A stretch of 15,067 bases of DNA from Fidelibacterota bacterium (GCA_030629925.1 DAOVOB010000008.1:1-15067); one strand, 5' to 3'. Shown: positions 1 through 7,651, counted from the stretch's first letter. Notes: generated from the sequence alone by a model not told the origin. Made by a program: numbers and translations.

Positions 1-271
1 CACGCACCGGTGTAAATTTTTCCAGTTCAAGCAAATGTCGTGCCTCTTCCCAACTCAGACCTTGGACATCAAGAAGAATTCGTTCCTGTCCTTGTCGAGT
101 TAACTGAGGCATGACTATAAAATTGATCAATATTCCAAGAAGGATACAGGCAAGAGCAAATATACCGGCAAAGATCAATAAATTGCGAATAGGTCGTTTT
201 TCTTTCTTCTTCTTGCTGGGACCTTTGGTCTCTTGGATCAGGATCTTGATCTTTTGATTTTTATTATTCAT
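1..271 (-). CDS. PASTA-domain membrane protein, N-terminal part (runs off left edge)
   Basis: Ninety N-terminal codons are visible, starting at an ATG at 271 and read leftwards. Residues 1-30 are very basic and cytosolic in character (several KKK/KEK runs), followed by one hydrophobic transmembrane segment at about 30-54. The segment after it reads MPQLTRQG and leads into LLDVQGLSWEEARHLLE (residues 67-83), which matches the start of a PASTA repeat (pattern VPDVxGLSLEEAxxLL). PASTA repeats are extracytoplasmic modules that bind peptidoglycan fragments in Ser/Thr kinases and penicillin-binding proteins. Here there is no room for a kinase before the membrane segment, so this is the short anchor-plus-PASTA type known in FCB bacteria. 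No clear Shine-Dalgarno precedes the ATG. It lies downstream of rsmB-metH-metF on the same strand. Family call is moderately sure; the cellular role is unknown. Confidence 0.68.
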   Translation of the reverse strand, partial: MNNKNQKIKILIQETKGPSKKKKEKRPIRNLLIFAGIFALACILLGILINFIVMPQLTRQGQERILLDVQGLSWEEARHLLELEKFTPVR

Positions 272-376
272 CAGAGAAAGTTAATCATAATAAAAATAAA
301 ATTAAAGAGAAAAGTCTACTAGGTTAAAAGTTAAAATAATTGAGTCAAATAATTTAATTATTCTTAAATCAAAGAT

Positions 377-403
377 GTCGCAAAATGCAATGCATTTTGC
401 GAC
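377..403. repeat. 13-bp perfect inverted repeat around a single base
   Basis: The left arm GTCGCAAAATGCA (377-389) and right arm TGCATTTTGCGAC (391-403) are exact reverse complements around A390. It has the look of a dispersed intergenic palindrome and not of a terminator, because no T-run follows on either strand. Confidence 0.8.
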
Positions 404-422
404 GATTGATTCCCAAATGATT

Positions 423-452
423 TGTAGAGACGCAGCATGCTGCGTCTCTACA
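423..452. repeat. 30-bp perfect palindrome
   Basis: TGTAGAGACGCAGCA (423-437) is followed immediately by its exact reverse complement (438-452), with no loop. Palindromes of the 'GTAGAGACGC...GCGTCTCTAC' type are common dispersed intergenic repeats in FCB and other genomes (from general knowledge). A hairpin or cruciform is possible. Confidence 0.85.
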
Positions 453-484
453 TTTTCATGGAGAAACGTTTTATAATGTTATTC

Positions 485-499
485 GACCCTTTCAGGGTC
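485..499. repeat. GACCCT-TTC-AGGGTC hairpin
   Basis: Six-base arms (485-490 and 494-499) flank a TTC loop. It resembles the hairpin at 7400-7416 in style. It lies about 60 bp past the metF stop and could act as a weak 3' hairpin, but no T-run follows on the metF strand. Confidence 0.55.
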
Positions 500-560
500 A
501 AGGCAAAATATTATCTTCGTACTTCTAAAATCGTTAATCCTTGTTCTGAGATCAATTTAT

Positions 561-1514
561 TTAAAAGGTATCTTTAATCACCCTCGTAATCTGCTCCGCC
601 CTGCCTTCACTATAAAAATGCACACCGGGGACATTGGCTTTAAGAAGCTCGCGGACCTGATCTTTGCAAAATTCAACACCTACATCCTTGATCGCGGCAA
701 GACTGTCACATGCCGCAACATCTTTGACAAGATCCAATGGCAGGTCAATATGGAAGGTCTGGGGTAAAAAGTCTATATCTTTTCTGCGCCGGATCGGTTT
801 GATACCCGGAATAATCGGGACCCTGATACCTGCTTCGCGGCATTTATCAACAAATGAAAAATAGTGCTCATTGATAAAGAACATCTGGGTCACAATGTAA
901 TCAGCACCCGCATCGACTTTTTTCTTGAGCATGGCTATATCCTGATCAAGATTCGGAGACTCAAAATGCTTTTCGGGATAAGCGGCCACACCAATACAAA
1001 AATCACCGGGAGTAGGTTCTTTAAGTGTGGGATCCAAATATTTCCCGCAGTTAAAAGCGGCTATTTGTTCAACCAAACCATCTGTATGTTCATACCCGTC
1101 TTTTTGTGCCACAAAACGACGTTCCCCGTGAGGAGGATCACCTCGAAGTGCAAATACGTTATCGATCCCGAGAAAATTGAGTTCAATAAGCTGGTTTTCC
1201 AGTTGATCGCGGGATCTCCCACCGCAGATCATGTGAGGAATAACGGGAATATTGTATTTAAATTGAGTTGCTGCGGACATGGCAACGGTTCCCGGACGTT
1301 TTCTGACTGTTTTGCGTTCTATCAGACCATCGGGACGTTCAACGTAGATCACTTCTTGTTGGTGGTTCGTAATATTAATATAAGCGGGATCATAAGGCAG
1401 CATGGCCTCTATGGCTTCATTTATGGCATCTAAAGTATGTCCCTTGAGTGGTGGTAACAGCTCAAATGTGAAAAGGGGTTTTGTTGCTTTTTTGATAATG
1501 TCTGTGACTTTCAT
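561..1514 (-). CDS. metF: 5,10-methylenetetrahydrofolate reductase
   Basis: A flavoprotein that reduces 5,10-methylene-THF to 5-methyl-THF, the methyl donor for methionine synthase; cytosolic, TIM-barrel fold. At 317 aa it is normal length for the single-domain bacterial enzyme. FTFELLPP at residues 15-22 carries the conserved glutamate (E18) equivalent to the catalytic Glu of the E. coli SFEFFPP motif. Other family landmarks are PHMICGG (93-99), NVFALRGDPP at about 119-128, GVAAYPEKH at about 175-183, DYIVTQMFF at about 205-213 and PIIPGIKP at about 234-241. The overall sequence matches the Bacteroidota form. The start ATG at 1514 has an AAGGAT ribosome site five bases upstream. It lies downstream of metH on the same strand but is separated by about 620 bp of repeats. 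A second copy of its first five codons lies at 1804-1819. Confidence 0.96.
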   Translation of the reverse strand: MKVTDIIKKATKPLFTFELLPPLKGHTLDAINEAIEAMLPYDPAYINITNHQQEVIYVERPDGLIERKTVRKRPGTVAMSAATQFKYNIPVIPHMICGGRSRDQLENQLIELNFLGIDNVFALRGDPPHGERRFVAQKDGYEHTDGLVEQIAAFNCGKYLDPTLKEPTPGDFCIGVAAYPEKHFESPNLDQDIAMLKKKVDAGADYIVTQMFFINEHYFSFVDKCREAGIRVPIIPGIKPIRRRKDIDFLPQTFHIDLPLDLVKDVAACDSLAAIKDVGVEFCKDQVRELLKANVPGVHFYSEGRAEQITRVIKDTF

Positions 1515-1519
1515 ACAAT

Positions 1520-1525
1520 ATCCTT
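1520..1525 (-). promoter_or_regulatory. metF ribosome binding site
   Basis: On the minus strand AAGGAT ends five bases before the ATG at 1514. A weaker equivalent (AGGAAC) precedes the duplicated metF start at 1819, which supports the view that the whole start region was copied. Confidence 0.6.
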
Positions 1526-1536
1526 ATAATCATTTT

Positions 1537-1653
1537 TGTCATTTCGAGCGCAGTCGAGAAATCTCAAACCGCTAATTGCTATTTTCGCATTTTGAGATCT
1601 CTCCACTTCATCCACCTGCGCAAATGCTTCGGTAGATTCCGGTCGAGATGACA
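1537..1653. repeat. TGTCATTTCGA-ended palindromic element, copy A
   Basis: The ends TGTCATTTCGA (1537-1547) and TCGAGATGACA (1643-1653) are inverted with one mismatch. Inside lies a second inverted pair, GAGAAATCTCAAA (from about 1556) against TTTTGAGATCTCTCC. The structure is MITE-like: short, non-coding, with nested inverted repeats. No flanking transposase is present. This family is commonly seen in Bacteroidota intergenic regions (general knowledge). Confidence 0.7.
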
Positions 1654-1803
1654 CTCTATATTTTTTAAATAAATTTTCCCGCAAATACATTTTTTAATTT
1701 TTCAGGATAACCCTCCTACGCTCTGCGAGCTTCGGAAGGGCAGGCAGGATTGACAAGATATCTTTTGCCTTTGTACTTTTGCCTTTTGCCTTGCCCACAG
1801 GGC

Positions 1804-1819
1804 TGTCTGTGACTTTCAT
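1804..1819 (-). repeat. Duplicate of metF codons 1-5
   Basis: Sixteen bases are identical to 1499-1514, the metF start (ATGAAAGTCACAGACA on the minus strand). Similarity continues upstream of the ATG: both copies have an ATGAT...AGGA stretch and then the TGTCATTTCGA element. It is a remnant of a duplicated metF 5' end, 305 bp from the real one. Confidence 0.75.
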
Positions 1820-1838
1820 GATCGTGTTCCTATCATAT

Positions 1839-2030
1839 TGTCATTTCGAGCCCCGAAGTATCGGGGCGGAGAGATCTCAAATTAATTTTTATCAATGTAT
1901 TTCAATTTATCAATTTCGGCGAGGTCTCCCCTTGGGACCCCTTCGGGGCTGAATAAATCTGCTGCGCAGATTTTTCAGGATGACGCGCCTCATCATCCGT
2001 TTTTCACGGACGACTGCGGTCGAGATGACA
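1839..2030. repeat. TGTCATTTCGA-ended palindromic element, copy B
   Basis: It has the same ends as copy A: TGTCATTTCGA at 1839-1849 and TCGAGATGACA at 2020-2030. The interior is longer (192 bp in all) and different, and includes a CCCCGA/TCGGGG hairpin near 1851-1866 and a GGAGAGATCTCAAA stretch shared with copy A. Confidence 0.7.
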
Positions 2031-2051
2031 TTTAAATTTTATATCAATTAC

Positions 2052-2071
2052 GGGCGACTCTAGAGTCGCCC
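2052..2071. repeat. 20-bp perfect palindrome
   Basis: GGGCGACTCT is followed by its exact reverse complement AGAGTCGCCC. It lies about 70 bp past the metH stop and could form a strong hairpin at the 3' end of the metH transcript, but lacks the following T-run of an intrinsic terminator. Confidence 0.75.
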
Positions 2072-2138
2072 CTACATATGCAGGGAGTAAAATTGATTTT
2101 CATCTCAAATTATCAATTCATCATTCTTAATTTAATTG

Positions 2139-5100
2139 TCAATTGTGTAGCTTTCCTGCAAAAACTTTCTTCAATTCTTCAATGTCTTTGCCTTTTCTCT
2201 CCGCATATTTCTCAAACTGTTCATCCGAGATCGTGCCTAAGGAAAAATAATGTGCATCTTTATCGGCAAAATAATAGCCGCAGACAGAGGAAACCGGATC
2301 CATGGCAAAGCTTTCGGTGAGCTTTACACCTAAATGTTTTTCAGCTTCAAGTAAATTAAAGATCGTCTCTTTTTCGGAGTGATCGGGTGCCGATGGATAT
2401 CCATTTGCAGGTCGAATGATCGTTTGACCCGTCTTCCACCATTCGGTATTTAATCTCTGATGTAAATATTCACTCAAAGCTTCAGCCAGTCGATCGGCAA
2501 GCATACTAACAAGCAGGGCTCTGTATTCATCATCATCTTCATGAAATTTTCCGGATAAAACATTGATCCCTTTTCCTGCAGATGCAACGAACAAACCCAT
2601 ACTGTCATCCGATGCCGATACATAGTCCGCAAGTGATAGAGCTTTATTATTTTTCTTTGCTTCCTGCTGACGTAAGAAATACAAAGTGGCAAGTTCGTTA
2701 TTATCTTTATCAAGTAAATGTACATCTTCATTTTGACTGTAAGCCGGAAAAAGTCCGACCATTGCACTTAAAGCACCCTTAAAAACTTCGCATGTTATAG
2801 GATCGTTCAATAAGGTCTTTGCATCCTGTTTAATTCTTTTCGCTTCATCTGAATTTGGTTTTACCTGCCAGGCCAGTGCCAGCATTTTCCAATTGATCAG
2901 GAGAATAATGTCGGTAAGAGGAATATTTTCAACGACCCGGACACCGTAATTTTCCGGTTTGGGAGAAGCATTGGTTTTTTTATGCTTAATTTTCCGAGCT
3001 TTTTCGGGACTTAATAACGTCCGCTTTTTATTTTCAACTTTTTTACTGAGTTTTTGATAATGCTGCTGTGTTTTCTTTAGAAAATCATCCGCAGATTTAG
3101 AGGCAAGTTGTAGCGCAAGCGATACTGAGTGAGAAGCATCTGATGAATAAACGACTCGACCCGGATAATGAGGGGCCAATCTAGTGGCAGTATGAGCCTC
3201 TGATGTGGTCGCACCACCGATCATGATAGGAATAGTCAAACCTGCTTTTTCAAATTGACTGCATACCGTTACCATTTCAGTCAATGACGGCGTGATCAAC
3301 CCGCTTAAACCCAACATATCGGCTTTGTGTTCAACAACCGCTTCGTAAATTTTTTCGGGTGGCACCATGACGCCCAGATCAATGACCTTGAAATGGTTGC
3401 ATTGCAAAACCAGCGAAACAATATTCTTGCCAATATCATGCACATCACCTTTGACGGTCGCCAACACAACCGTACCCCGCGTATTGGCTGTTGAATCATC
3501 CATTTCCGAAAGGTATGGCCTTAATATATCAACCGCTTTTTTCATGATACGGGCTGAACGAACAATCTGAGGTAGAAAAACTTTTCCTTCTCCGAATAAT
3601 TTACCGACTTTGGACATGCCCCCCATGAGAGGTCCTTCGATCAATTCCATGGCATGTTCTTTACCGGCTTCGTCGAGATCGTCGGCCAAGTAAGAATCAT
3701 CTCCTCGAACCAAGGCTTCGGAAAGCCGTTCCTGTACATCCTTCGTTCGCCATTCATCGACTTTTTCTGACTTCTGGCTTCTAGCTTCTGTATTGAGTGA
3801 GCCACTCATGGCGAGCTCAATGAGTGCTTTTCGTGCGGCAGGACCATCACCTTTTTCAACCAATAATGTTTCACGAATGATCGCTTTTGCCGTTTCCGGG
3901 ATACCGGCGGAAGCAAATTCCATGGCGGGATTCACGATAGCCATATCCAATCCGGCTTCAACCGCCAATTCAAGAAACAGCGTATGCATAGCTTTCCGCA
4001 AAGGATTGTTTCCCCTGAAAGCAAAAGATAAGTTACTCAATCCCCCGCTGATCTTCACCTTGGGAAAATGTTCTTTTATCCAGGCAATCGCACGGATAAA
4101 ATCGCGGGCATAAAGATCATGCTCGTCAATACCGGTCGCGATAGATAATATATTCGGATCAAAAATAATGGATTCGGGTTTGATCTTGGTTTTTTCCGTG
4201 AGTAAACGATAGGCACGCTCCGCTATCGAACATTTTCGTGCAAAAGTATCCGCCTGACCGTGTTCGTCAAATAACATGACCATAAGCGCTGCACCCATGT
4301 CATGTATAAAATTCGCTTTTTGTAAAAATTCTTCTTCGCCTTCTTTCAAGGAAATGGAATTAACGATCCCCCGTCCCTGCAATTCGGGTAAAGCCGCTTC
4401 GATCACCGACCAGGAAGACGAATCGATCATGACAGGCACACGTGCGGCAACCGAATCGGCGGCGACCAAACGCAAGAATTTCTTCATGGCTTCAGGCGCA
4501 TCAATGAGTGGGTCGTCCATACAGACATCAATGATCTGTGCGCCGGCTTCTACTTGTTTGCGAGTCAATAAGATCGCTTCTTCGAATTTATCTTCTTTTA
4601 TCAAACGAGCAAATTTCCGTGAACCGGCAACGTTTGCGCGTTCGCCCACGGTAATAAACTGATGTTCCATGGGGATACTCAGGACATCCCATGCGCTGAG
4701 CTTTAAGACAGGTTCTTTTGTGTGAAGTTGAAAAGGAGGTTTGTTTTTTGCCATCTTGGCTATGGCAGCAATATGCTTAGGACGAGTTCCACAACAACCA
4801 CCGATAACAGACAGCAAGCCTTCTTCCAAAACAGGCCTTAAGAGTTCTGCCAATTCATCGGGAGTTTGAGTATAAAAACCATCGTTATCCGGGAAACCGG
4901 CATTGGGATGTGCGGAGGTTCTAAAAGGTGATAATTTTGCAAGATCACGGATCAGCGGGACCATTTCAGACGCCCCGGTCGAACAATTGACACCCAATGA
5001 AAAAATAGGATAAGAGGATAAAGATGAAATAAATGCTTCCAGACTTTGCCCTGAGAGCGTCCGTCTGCTTTTATCACTGAAAGTCGCTGACACCATGATC

Positions 5101-5696
5101 GGAAGTTCGATTTGTCGATCTTCAAATTCCTTCATGACAGCAGTCAAAGCTGCTTTGGCGACCAAAGTATCAAAAATAGTTTCTATCAAGATAATATCAA
5201 CGCCACCATCTAAAAGGCCCTTGAGTTGTTCTCGATACATTTCAACAAAATCATGAAAATCCGATTCTCTGAATGAAGGATCATCCACGGAAGGAGAAAA
5301 AGAAGCTGAGCGACCGGTGGGACCAATATCCCCCGCGACAAAAACCGCTTTGTCTGCCGATTCCGCCGCTTCACGTGCAAGCTTCGCAGAAGCTAAGTTC
5401 AATTCATAAACCTTGTCGCTTAAACCGTAATCTTTTAGACCAAAACGGTTGGCACCGAAAGTGTTGGTCTCAATGATATCTGCACCTGCTTCAATATATG
5501 CACGATGGATATCTTTTATAATATCGGGGCGGGTAATAGAAAGCAGTTCATTACAACCGGGGACGGGTGTCGGGAGTCCGGGATAAGTAAAATCTTCGGG
5601 CACAAGTCCGCGCTGTTGGATAGCCGTACCCATTGCACCGTCTAAGATCAAAACCCGTTTTTTCGCCAATTCCTTGAGCGTATTAGCTTCTAGCAT
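2139..5696 (-). CDS. metH: Cobalamin-dependent methionine synthase
   Basis: Transfers the methyl group of 5-methyl-THF through cob(I)alamin to homocysteine, giving methionine and THF. All four modules are present (numbering from the ATG at 5696; 1185 aa, E. coli MetH is 1227). The homocysteine-binding barrel, about 14-318, has zinc ligands C238, C301 and C302 (VNCSTG, GGCCG). The pterin-binding barrel, about 349-615, begins at GERANVAGS. The cobalamin cap and Rossmann domains, about 650-875, carry DVHDIGKN with cobalt ligand H753, GLSGLITPSL and GGATTS. The C-terminal reactivation domain carries RPANGYP at 1095-1101 for SAM binding. The frame can be extended 17 codons to a TTG at 5747. The ATG at 5696 is preferred because GAGG lies ten bases upstream and the LILDGAMGT core then starts at the usual distance. 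Heptanucleotide repeats sit in the interdomain linker. It follows rsmB at short distance. Confidence 0.97.
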   Translation of the reverse strand: MLEANTLKELAKKRVLILDGAMGTAIQQRGLVPEDFTYPGLPTPVPGCNELLSITRPDIIKDIHRAYIEAGADIIETNTFGANRFGLKDYGLSDKVYELNLASAKLAREAAESADKAVFVAGDIGPTGRSASFSPSVDDPSFRESDFHDFVEMYREQLKGLLDGGVDIILIETIFDTLVAKAALTAVMKEFEDRQIELPIMVSATFSDKSRRTLSGQSLEAFISSLSSYPIFSLGVNCSTGASEMVPLIRDLAKLSPFRTSAHPNAGFPDNDGFYTQTPDELAELLRPVLEEGLLSVIGGCCGTRPKHIAAIAKMAKNKPPFQLHTKEPVLKLSAWDVLSIPMEHQFITVGERANVAGSRKFARLIKEDKFEEAILLTRKQVEAGAQIIDVCMDDPLIDAPEAMKKFLRLVAADSVAARVPVMIDSSSWSVIEAALPELQGRGIVNSISLKEGEEEFLQKANFIHDMGAALMVMLFDEHGQADTFARKCSIAERAYRLLTEKTKIKPESIIFDPNILSIATGIDEHDLYARDFIRAIAWIKEHFPKVKISGGLSNLSFAFRGNNPLRKAMHTLFLELAVEAGLDMAIVNPAMEFASAGIPETAKAIIRETLLVEKGDGPAARKALIELAMSGSLNTEARSQKSEKVDEWRTKDVQERLSEALVRGDDSYLADDLDEAGKEHAMELIEGPLMGGMSKVGKLFGEGKVFLPQIVRSARIMKKAVDILRPYLSEMDDSTANTRGTVVLATVKGDVHDIGKNIVSLVLQCNHFKVIDLGVMVPPEKIYEAVVEHKADMLGLSGLITPSLTEMVTVCSQFEKAGLTIPIMIGGATTSEAHTATRLAPHYPGRVVYSSDASHSVSLALQLASKSADDFLKKTQQHYQKLSKKVENKKRTLLSPEKARKIKHKKTNASPKPENYGVRVVENIPLTDIILLINWKMLALAWQVKPNSDEAKRIKQDAKTLLNDPITCEVFKGALSAMVGLFPAYSQNEDVHLLDKDNNELATLYFLRQQEAKKNNKALSLADYVSASDDSMGLFVASAGKGINVLSGKFHEDDDEYRALLVSMLADRLAEALSEYLHQRLNTEWWKTGQTIIRPANGYPSAPDHSEKETIFNLLEAEKHLGVKLTESFAMDPVSSVCGYYFADKDAHYFSLGTISDEQFEKYAERKGKDIEELKKVFAGKLHN
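3769..3789 (-). repeat. Three in-frame heptanucleotide repeats inside metH
   Basis: On the minus strand the units are AGAAGCT, AGAAGCC and AGAAGTC, followed by a decayed fourth unit (AGAAAAA, 3762-3768). Three units make 21 bp, so the frame is kept. They encode about residues 637-643 (within EARSQKSEK) in the linker between the pterin-binding and cobalamin-binding halves, where added length would be tolerated. Confidence 0.75.
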
Positions 5697-5706
5697 GTTT
5701 CTGTGG

Positions 5707-5710
5707 CCTC
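5707..5710 (-). promoter_or_regulatory. Putative metH ribosome binding site
   Basis: GAGG on the minus strand ends ten bases before the ATG at 5696. No comparable motif is well placed before the alternative in-frame starts at 5723 (ATG) or 5747 (TTG, with only CCGGAA just upstream), so this site decides the start call. Confidence 0.45.
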
Positions 5711-5768
5711 GGAGTTTATTCATGCCGGAATGAACTATTTTAAGCAATTCCGGTAAGTGGCGAAAAAT

Positions 5769-7076
5769 TTAACACTTTCTAAGAGCAATTGCAAACGATC
5801 CTTCACAGGAATGCTGATGTGGGAGGCTTTCAATTGCTCCGTAATCTGTGATCAATTCTTTGGGAAACAGATCGGGATTTGCCGGCTCAACTGAAAATTC
5901 AGGATGGCGATTAATGAATTGCTTCACCTGATTCCAGTTTTCTTCACGATCGAAAGTACAGGTACTGTAGACCATCATGCCACCCGGTTTAACATACTTG
6001 CTCATGTTCTCAAGAATATCATGCTGGACTTTCAGGAGTCCGGGCATTTCTTCTTCTTTTCGTCGCCAGCGCAGGTCCGTACGTTTACGGATCACACCAA
6101 AACCCGAGCAGGGTGCGTCGATCAGGATATGTGTAAATAAGGGTATTTCTTCTTTTGAGATATCTCTGGCTTTAAGCGATACATCTTTCATTCCCAAACG
6201 ATCCAGCGTTTTTTGAGTATCCTCAATACGACGTGGGTTAAGATCGTAGCCTCTGATCTTTGTTCCTTTGGGACAATATTGTTTCAATGCCGTCAACTTT
6301 CCACCCGGTGCACAGCAGACATCCGCAACAGATTTTGGATTATCATTTGCAATGAGCATAACAGGAAAAACAGCTGAAACATCCTGGGCAATAATATAGC
6401 CCTCCGTGAACAATTCATGCTGAAGCAAAGGTTGCCAGGAATGGATAAAAATGAAATCTTTGTGGTAAGCGCTCACGTCTTCTAACACGCCCAATTCACT
6501 CAGGGTATCAAGGATCTTCTTCCGTTGACCCGTTTTGACGATGCGCGCCATCTTGCGGGGACGCTCGTTCAGGGCTGGAAGCAGTTCCATCGTTTCAGAC
6601 CCGAATTGCTTGATCCAGCGTGCGATCATCCAGTCAGGAAACCCAAAACGAATACCCGGTTTCCCGAAGCTTCGGGACGGATCCTTTTGATAGCCTTCCC
6701 ATTTTTCATCGCGGAAAGTCAGAACCTTTCGCAACACCGCATTGACAAAACCCTTAGAGCGATGATCCATCTTACCCACCATGGTCACCGTTTCATTCAG
6801 GGCCGCATGGTCTTTGACTTGCATATAAAGGATCTCACAAATACCCATAAGCAAAGCGACATAAATAGGGTTTTTCGGTTTTTTTGAAATGAACTTCCTC
6901 ATTACATGATCCAGCATACGCTGATGCATGATCACCTGATGAACCAGTGCCTCCACGAAGCGGCGATCCTGAGCGGAAATCTCCGTCTCATTAAAATTGA
7001 TCAGATGCTCAAGATAAAAGTCAGTGGTAAACCACTTGAGGAGAATTTTGTGAGCGAATTTTCGGGGATTTATCAT
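5769..7076 (-). CDS. rsmB: 16S rRNA m5C methyltransferase (RsmB/Sun family)
   Basis: Methylates cytosine 967 (E. coli numbering) of 16S rRNA using SAM. The 435-aa length is normal. Residues 1-125 form the NusB-like RNA-binding domain (with AQDRRFVEALVHQVI and DHAALNETV). The C-terminal Rossmann methyltransferase has motif I DVCCAPGGK at 252-260, GYDLN at 276-280, motif IV DAPCSGFGVIRK at 320-331 with C323, and motif VI STCTF at 371-375 with catalytic nucleophile C373. The ATG at 7076 is preceded by a weak GAG eight bases upstream. The junction between the two domains (residues 133-139) is encoded by a palindrome that looks inserted. The stop lies 72 bp before the preferred metH start and only 21 bp before the earliest possible one, so rsmB and metH are probably co-transcribed. 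Confidence 0.95.
   Translation of the reverse strand: MINPRKFAHKILLKWFTTDFYLEHLINFNETEISAQDRRFVEALVHQVIMHQRMLDHVMRKFISKKPKNPIYVALLMGICEILYMQVKDHAALNETVTMVGKMDHRSKGFVNAVLRKVLTFRDEKWEGYQKDPSRSFGKPGIRFGFPDWMIARWIKQFGSETMELLPALNERPRKMARIVKTGQRKKILDTLSELGVLEDVSAYHKDFIFIHSWQPLLQHELFTEGYIIAQDVSAVFPVMLIANDNPKSVADVCCAPGGKLTALKQYCPKGTKIRGYDLNPRRIEDTQKTLDRLGMKDVSLKARDISKEEIPLFTHILIDAPCSGFGVIRKRTDLRWRRKEEEMPGLLKVQHDILENMSKYVKPGGMMVYSTCTFDREENWNQVKQFINRHPEFSVEPANPDLFPKELITDYGAIESLPHQHSCEGSFAIALRKC
6662..6677. repeat. 16-bp perfect palindrome within rsmB
   Basis: TCCCGAAGCTTCGGGA is self-complementary and encodes residues 134-138 (SRSFG) between the NusB-like and methyltransferase domains. It resembles the CCCGAAG/CTTCGGG-type intergenic hairpins nearby (for example 1851-1866), which suggests a repeat fragment captured in frame. 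Confidence 0.6.
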
Positions 7077-7135
7077 AGTACTTCTCTATTTTTTTTGCTG
7101 TTTTATCATAAAGCAGTGATGAAAGATAACACTTT

Positions 7136-7163
7136 AATTGACAAAGGACAATTGACAAAGGAC
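7136..7163. repeat. Two tandem 14-bp units upstream of rsmB
   Basis: AATTGACAAAGGAC occurs twice head to tail (7136-7149 and 7150-7163) with no mismatch, followed by a diverged ACGTGAAACGTAAGTCGTGAGACGTAA repeat to about 7192. The unit lies 60-90 bp upstream of the rsmB start. Confidence 0.75.
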
Positions 7164-7212
7164 AATTACGTGAAACGTAAGTCGTGAGACGTAAAACATG
7201 AAATGAGGAAGT

Positions 7213-7301
7213 AACTGCCTGCACACCGAAGCTTTAGCGAAGGTGTGTCATCTCGACCGGAGTCCGACTGAAGGTGGACGTAGCGGAGAGATCTATTCAT
7301 G
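7213..7301. repeat. 89-bp direct repeat, left copy
   Basis: Same length and about 85% identical by eye to 10853-10941. Shared blocks are AACTGCCTGCACACCG, TGTCATCTCGACCG and CGTAGCGGAGAGATCTATTC followed by ATG. The TGTCATCTCGA core links it to the elements at 1537-1653 and 1839-2030. The pair brackets yhcG and the transporter gene. Confidence 0.75.
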
Positions 7302-7399
7302 AGAAGGTAATTATGAATGATGAACGATGAATACGCATCGGTTTTCCGGAAATCCGCAGACGTCCATAATATTCATGATTGTCCGTGCTTATTTATGTT

Positions 7400-7416
7400 C
7401 AACCCCGTCAGGGTTG
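7400..7416. repeat. CAACCC-CGTCA-GGGTTG hairpin
   Basis: Six-base arms with a five-base loop. A weaker GACC/GGTC relative follows at 7450-7465. This is a common hairpin style in Bacteroidota intergenic DNA (general knowledge). Confidence 0.55.
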
Positions 7417-7651
7417 TAAGAATGCGAGTGCAGGTATGTATTATTGTTTGACCCCTTGCGAGGTCTTCATGTGAAATGCTTAGAATTTAGAGTAAATATT
7501 CACTTCTTAAATTGACATTCCTTGTTCTTTGTTCGATATTCAAGGCGCAGCCGTGGAGATTTATTCATGAGATGATGATCTTGAACAAACCCTATCCACA
7601 GATTTCACAGATTCTTACAGATTTTTTTCTAATAACAATAATCAATTGAAT

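Larger units (their letters stand above)
272..560. other. Repeat-containing intergenic region, no gene seen
   Basis: This 289-bp gap lies between the metF stop and the PASTA gene start. The part next to the PASTA gene (272-375) is AT-rich with no palindrome and would hold any promoter for that gene, but no convincing consensus was found. The rest contains three closely spaced hairpin-forming sequences (377-403, 423-452, 485-499). None is followed by the T-run expected of a classical intrinsic terminator for metF. Confidence 0.6.
1515..2138. other. metH-metF intergenic repeat mosaic
   Basis: About 620 bp without a credible gene. It contains two TGTCATTTCGA-ended elements (1537-1653 and 1839-2030), a duplicated metF start (1804-1819), a purine/pyrimidine-biased GCCTTTTGCC-type repeat (about 1770-1795) and a perfect palindrome (2052-2071). 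A 41-codon frame starting at the duplicated ATG (1694-1819, minus) is built from repeat sequence and is unlikely to be a gene. No SAM or cobalamin riboswitch was recognised, although such elements control met genes in many bacteria. Confidence 0.7.

Noticed and set aside
864..1433. 189-codon open frame on the plus strand opposite metF
   Set aside because: It is the antisense shadow of a clear metF gene and shows no family motif.
1694..1819. 41-codon minus-strand frame beginning with metF's first five codons
   Set aside because: After codon 5 it consists of GCAAAAGGCAAAAG-type and other dispersed repeat sequence; better explained as a duplicated start region than as a gene.
1515..2138. Possible SAM or cobalamin riboswitch before metF
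   Set aside because: The region is made up of palindromic repeats and I could not find a riboswitch core; a covariance-model scan would settle it.
4276..4662. 128-codon plus-strand frame opposite metH (with another at 3793-4113)
   Set aside because: Composition is that of a reverse-strand shadow (many S, A, R), and metH is unmistakable on the other strand.
5697..5747. Longer metH start at TTG 5747 (17 extra codons)
   Set aside because: Needs a rare start codon with poor ribosome-site spacing; the extra residues lie outside the family's usual N-terminus.
6525..6887. 120-codon plus-strand frame opposite rsmB
   Set aside because: Overlaps the conserved RsmB coding sequence completely and has no recognisable domain.
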